Below, piece after piece: positions 61,471-64,000 of a stretch of DNA of 64,000 nt. The notes beneath the pieces are model-generated. The model did not search any database, was not told the origin of the DNA, and worked only from the letters and a program-made list of their open reading frames with translations. The stretch's first letter is position 1, and each line of letters starts with the position of its first letter. Position numbers and translations under genes: made by a program. Source of the DNA: DATAXI01 sp963756185 (lineage in GTDB: Bacteria > Verrucomicrobiota > Verrucomicrobiia > Chthoniobacterales > Chthoniobacteraceae); assembly GCA_963756185.1 (NCBI GenBank), contig CAVWMS010000015.1, forward strand, positions 62,001 to 126,000, read 5' to 3'.

Positions 61471-64000
61471 TCATCGGATTCCCGTCAGACGCTTGCGCAG
61501 CTTTTGGGCACCGATGAGCAACCCAAAACTCGATAGCATCAACGCCCAGGTCTCGGGCTCCGGCACGACGACCAGCGTGAGGCTGTCCGAACCGTAGTCG
61601 GCGACGAATTGGTTGGGGCCGGACGTAAGCTCCGCGCCCTGGGCGAGGTTGCCGAATGTGCCGGAAAGCCCGCTGGTGGTCGAGATGACCGTGAACGCGG
61701 TGCCCGGGGTGAGCGCGCCCTGCGTGCCCGCCAGGTCCAGCAGCGAGAATTGCGAAAGCGGATCGAGCGAGACCGCCGAAGCGAGCAACTCAGAGGCGCC
61801 GGCGCCGCTGCCGCCGCCGGTGCTGTTGAGCGTGAAGACGAACTCGCCGTCGGAGAAGATGGATACGTTGCCGGTGACCGTCATCACGCCGGTGCCCAGA
61901 GTCAGCGAGTTGGAGGTGACACTGGGCGTTCCCGGGCGGATGATGGAAGAATTCGCCAGCCCGGCCTCATCGCCAATCTGGACGTTGCTGTTAATGTAGC
62001 CGTCGCCGGAAAGCTCGGCGGTGCCGCTGGTCAGGTTGCCGAGGGCGACGCCCGAGGTGCCGTTGAGCGACCCGCTGAGCACCAGATTGCCGGAGGTGAC
62101 CGTGGTGGGACCGGTGTAGGTGCTGTTGCTGGCGATGACGAGGGCGCCGCCGCCGTGGCTGTCATTGACGGAAAGCGCGCCGCCGCTGCTGGAGAGGGGG
62201 GTGGCAAAGGTGACCACCTGTCCGTTGGGATCGATATAGTAATCCTGGTCGGCAGCGGTGCTGAACCGGCCCGAGTAGTCGAACTGGTTGGCGCTTGAAA
62301 ATTGCAGCGTGCCGCCGGCAAGGACGATCGAGCCCGGATTGGATGCCGCGGAATCACCCAGCGGGCCGGACGTGCCCGGGTTCGCAGCGCTGCCGACGTT
62401 GAGAATGCCGTTCTCAAGCGTGGTGATGCCGGAGTAAGTGCTCTCGCCGGAGAGGGTCAATGTCCCCGTGCCGACCTTTGTAATCGCGCCAATTCCACTA
62501 AGGGTGCCGGAGTAAACGGTGCTGGCATTATCCATGCCGACATCGAGAGTCACGGCGGCGGCCCCGGTATCGACAAGCGCGACCGGGCTGGGGCCGGTCA
62601 GTCCACCGAGATTGAAGGTCCCGATGCCGGCGAGGAAAGTGAGGTCACTGGCCGTATTCGGGCCGGGAGTGCCGGGTTGCACCGTGCTGTTCTGCACCGC
62701 GTTCGCGTTGCCCAGCTCGAGGGAGCCGGTGGTGATCAATGTCTGGCCGCTGTAAGTGTTCGGCGCGGTATACTCGATCAGACCACCGCCCTCGATGGTG
62801 ATACCATATCCGTTTCCGTTATCCACAACAGGTCCGGCGACGATACCGGTGTGGCCGCCGGTATTTCCGAACGAGGAACTGCCAAACAATGTAATGGTTC
62901 CGGAGGTAGTCGCGTTGCCGTAGCGAATCTGGCCAAATCCCTCGCCGATGGTGCCCCCATACAAATTGATGGGGCCGGCTATCGGCGCGCCGTTCTGGAA
63001 GAGGGTGGCGCCGCTGAAGACATTGATCGTGGCGCTGCCGGAAATCTGCATGCCGGCCACCGTTTGTCCCAGTTGCAGTTTGCCGCCGCCGGGGCCGAGG
63101 TTGAGCGTGCCGGTGAATCCGCTCAAGTTGCTGCTATTGGTGGTGTTGGCGCCGCCGGTGCCGAGGGTGTTGTAGTTAATGGTACCCGGGCCGCTGATCG
63201 TGTTGCCAATGGTCAGCGAGGTAAATCCCACGTTGAGTGCGCCGCCTGACCCAACGTAGACGGAACTGGTCCCCAGCGGGGTCATGGTGCCAGCAGTGGC
63301 GGTCACAAGCAATGTGCCGGAGGTAATCGTGGTGTTGCCCGCATAAGTATTCGAGGCGGAGAGGGTCAATGTATCGGGGCCGTTTTGAGTAATGCCGGTC
63401 ACACTCGGACCGACGACGGCGCTAATAAGCACGGGGCCGGTGCCGGCTCCATCATTGGTGATCGTGCCGGCATTGTTAACGGACGAGCCTGAGAGCGTGA
63501 TGGCGCCGTCGCCGCTGGCTTCGCTGGCCAGCGTGAGATTGAACGGGCCCGTTACCCCGCCGGAGAGCGTCAGCAAGCCCGAGTCGGAGGATACCGTCGA
63601 ATTTGCGGCCAGAACAATGGGGGAGCTCGAGCTGTTGCTGCCACTCACGTTTTCCAGAGCGCCGGTGGCGTTCAACGCGCCCGAGCCGGAGAGCGTGACA
63701 GTTTGAGTGCCCGCGGAGGTGATATTGCCTTGTACTTGAGCGGTCGCGCCGGCCGCCACTGTGATGGCGCTGTTGACGCCGAATGCCGTGCCGTTTTGGT
63801 AATTGATGATGCCGGAGTTGATCGAGGTCACACCGGTATATGTGTTGGCCGTCTCCATGAAGAGAGTGCCGGTGCCGTTCATGGCCAATGAGCCGCCGGA
63901 GATGCCGTAGACGTTGGTGCTGGTGATCACATAATTGTAGGCGTTGTTGCTGAATATCGTGCTGACGGGCGCCACGTTTCCGGCCGCGATGTTGACCGTG
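61471..64000 (-). CDS. Autotransporter-type beta-strand-repeat protein with PEP-CTERM tag (partial)
   Basis: Open on the right edge, so only the last 843 residues or so are seen; the frame continues upstream of the GTG at 63975. Repeats of the pattern ...TYTGVTSINSGIINYQNG and NTYAGNTTITSGTLLV and STYTGPTTVTSGNLVLSG are autotransporter-associated beta-strand repeats (PF12951), at least six copies. The C-terminus has the PEP-CTERM tag VPEPETWALMLSSFGLLIGA followed by QKLRKRLTG, which exosortase cuts to anchor or release the protein. It is a surface or secreted adhesin-like protein. Confidence 0.9.
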   Translation of the reverse strand, partial: TVNIAAGNVAPVSTIFSNNAYNYVITSTNVYGISGGSLAMNGTGTLFMETANTYTGVTSINSGIINYQNGTAFGVNSAITVAAGATAQVQGNITSAGTQTVTLSGSGALNATGALENVSGSNSSSSPIVLAANSTVSSDSGLLTLSGGVTGPFNLTLASEASGDGAITLSGSSVNNAGTITNDGAGTGPVLISAVVGPSVTGITQNGPDTLTLSASNTYAGNTTITSGTLLVTATAGTMTPLGTSSVYVGSGGALNVGFTSLTIGNTISGPGTINYNTLGTGGANTTNSSNLSGFTGTLNLGPGGGKLQLGQTVAGMQISGSATINVFSGATLFQNGAPIAGPINLYGGTIGEGFGQIRYGNATTSGTITLFGSSSFGNTGGHTGIVAGPVVDNGNGYGITIEGGGLIEYTAPNTYSGQTLITTGSLELGNANAVQNSTVQPGTPGPNTASDLTFLAGIGTFNLGGLTGPSPVALVDTGAAAVTLDVGMDNASTVYSGTLSGIGAITKVGTGTLTLSGESTYSGITTLENGILNVGSAANPGTSGPLGDSAASNPGSIVLAGGTLQFSSANQFDYSGRFSTAADQDYYIDPNGQVVTFATPLSSSGGALSVNDSHGGGALVIASNSTYTGPTTVTSGNLVLSGSLNGTSGVALGNLTSGTAELSGDGYINSNVQIGDEAGLANSSIIRPGTPSVTSNSLTLGTGVMTVTGNVSIFSDGEFVFTLNSTGGGSGAGASELLASAVSLDPLSQFSLLDLAGTQGALTPGTAFTVISTTSGLSGTFGNLAQGAELTSGPNQFVADYGSDSLTLVVVPEPETWALMLSSFGLLIGAQKLRKRLTGIR

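Overview
The window looks like a chromosomal segment from a GC-rich, Gram-negative bacterium, most likely of the Verrucomicrobiota (Chthoniobacter/Spartobacteria type). This is an inference from gene content: an autotransporter-type beta-strand-repeat protein ending in a PEP-CTERM tag, a DUF1080 sugar hydrolase, two TMTC-like membrane/TPR proteins, a small-PurL purSQL operon, tripartite RND efflux, and intergenic DNA full of heptamer and dispersed repeats. No rRNA or other marker is present to settle it.

Layout, left part (1-19 kb): an oxidoreductase; a Phd-type antitoxin with a broken VapC toxin; a repeat-rich spacer; purS-purQ-purL with overlapping stops and starts; a reverse-strand group (DUF2459 protein, rodA, OppF-type ATPase, thiG); a forward, tightly overlapping run (two secreted proteins, a double-ACT protein, an amidase, mpl and an M14-type peptidase) that reads as a peptidoglycan turnover and recycling cluster; then two overlapping TMTC-like genes.

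Middle part (19-46 kb): a copper module (csoR, a YHS-HMA copper ATPase, a small Cys protein) behind a promoter with the CsoR operator placed between -35 and -10, divergent from a SthA-like flavoprotein; small membrane, secreted and RNA-binding proteins; a CBS-type ClC channel; a methyltransferase; a four-gene MdtABC-TolC-like RND efflux operon whose outer-membrane gene is frameshifted; a large secreted lyase-like protein, also frameshifted; and a SurA-like plus NlpC/P60 pair.

Right part (46-64 kb) is an accessory region. A decayed tRNA-Ser copy lies at 46.1 kb. Esterase, DUF1080, transglutaminase and DUF2934-receiver genes follow, then an IS630-family element. Next come four identical 155-bp tandem repeats made of hairpins and tRNA 3'-end fragments. 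After these comes an 8.4-kb integrated element bounded by 30-bp direct repeats, the right one being the 3' end of an intact tRNA-Ser(CGA). It carries a tyrosine integrase, an XRE regulator, a GYF-domain membrane protein plus a large lipoprotein as cargo, and an excisionase-primase-helicase operon, with no capsid or conjugation genes. The window ends inside a beta-strand-repeat PEP-CTERM protein.

Three genes carry apparent single-base frameshifts (vapC, the outer-membrane efflux gene, the lyase-like gene). Whether these are real or assembly errors cannot be decided from the sequence alone.
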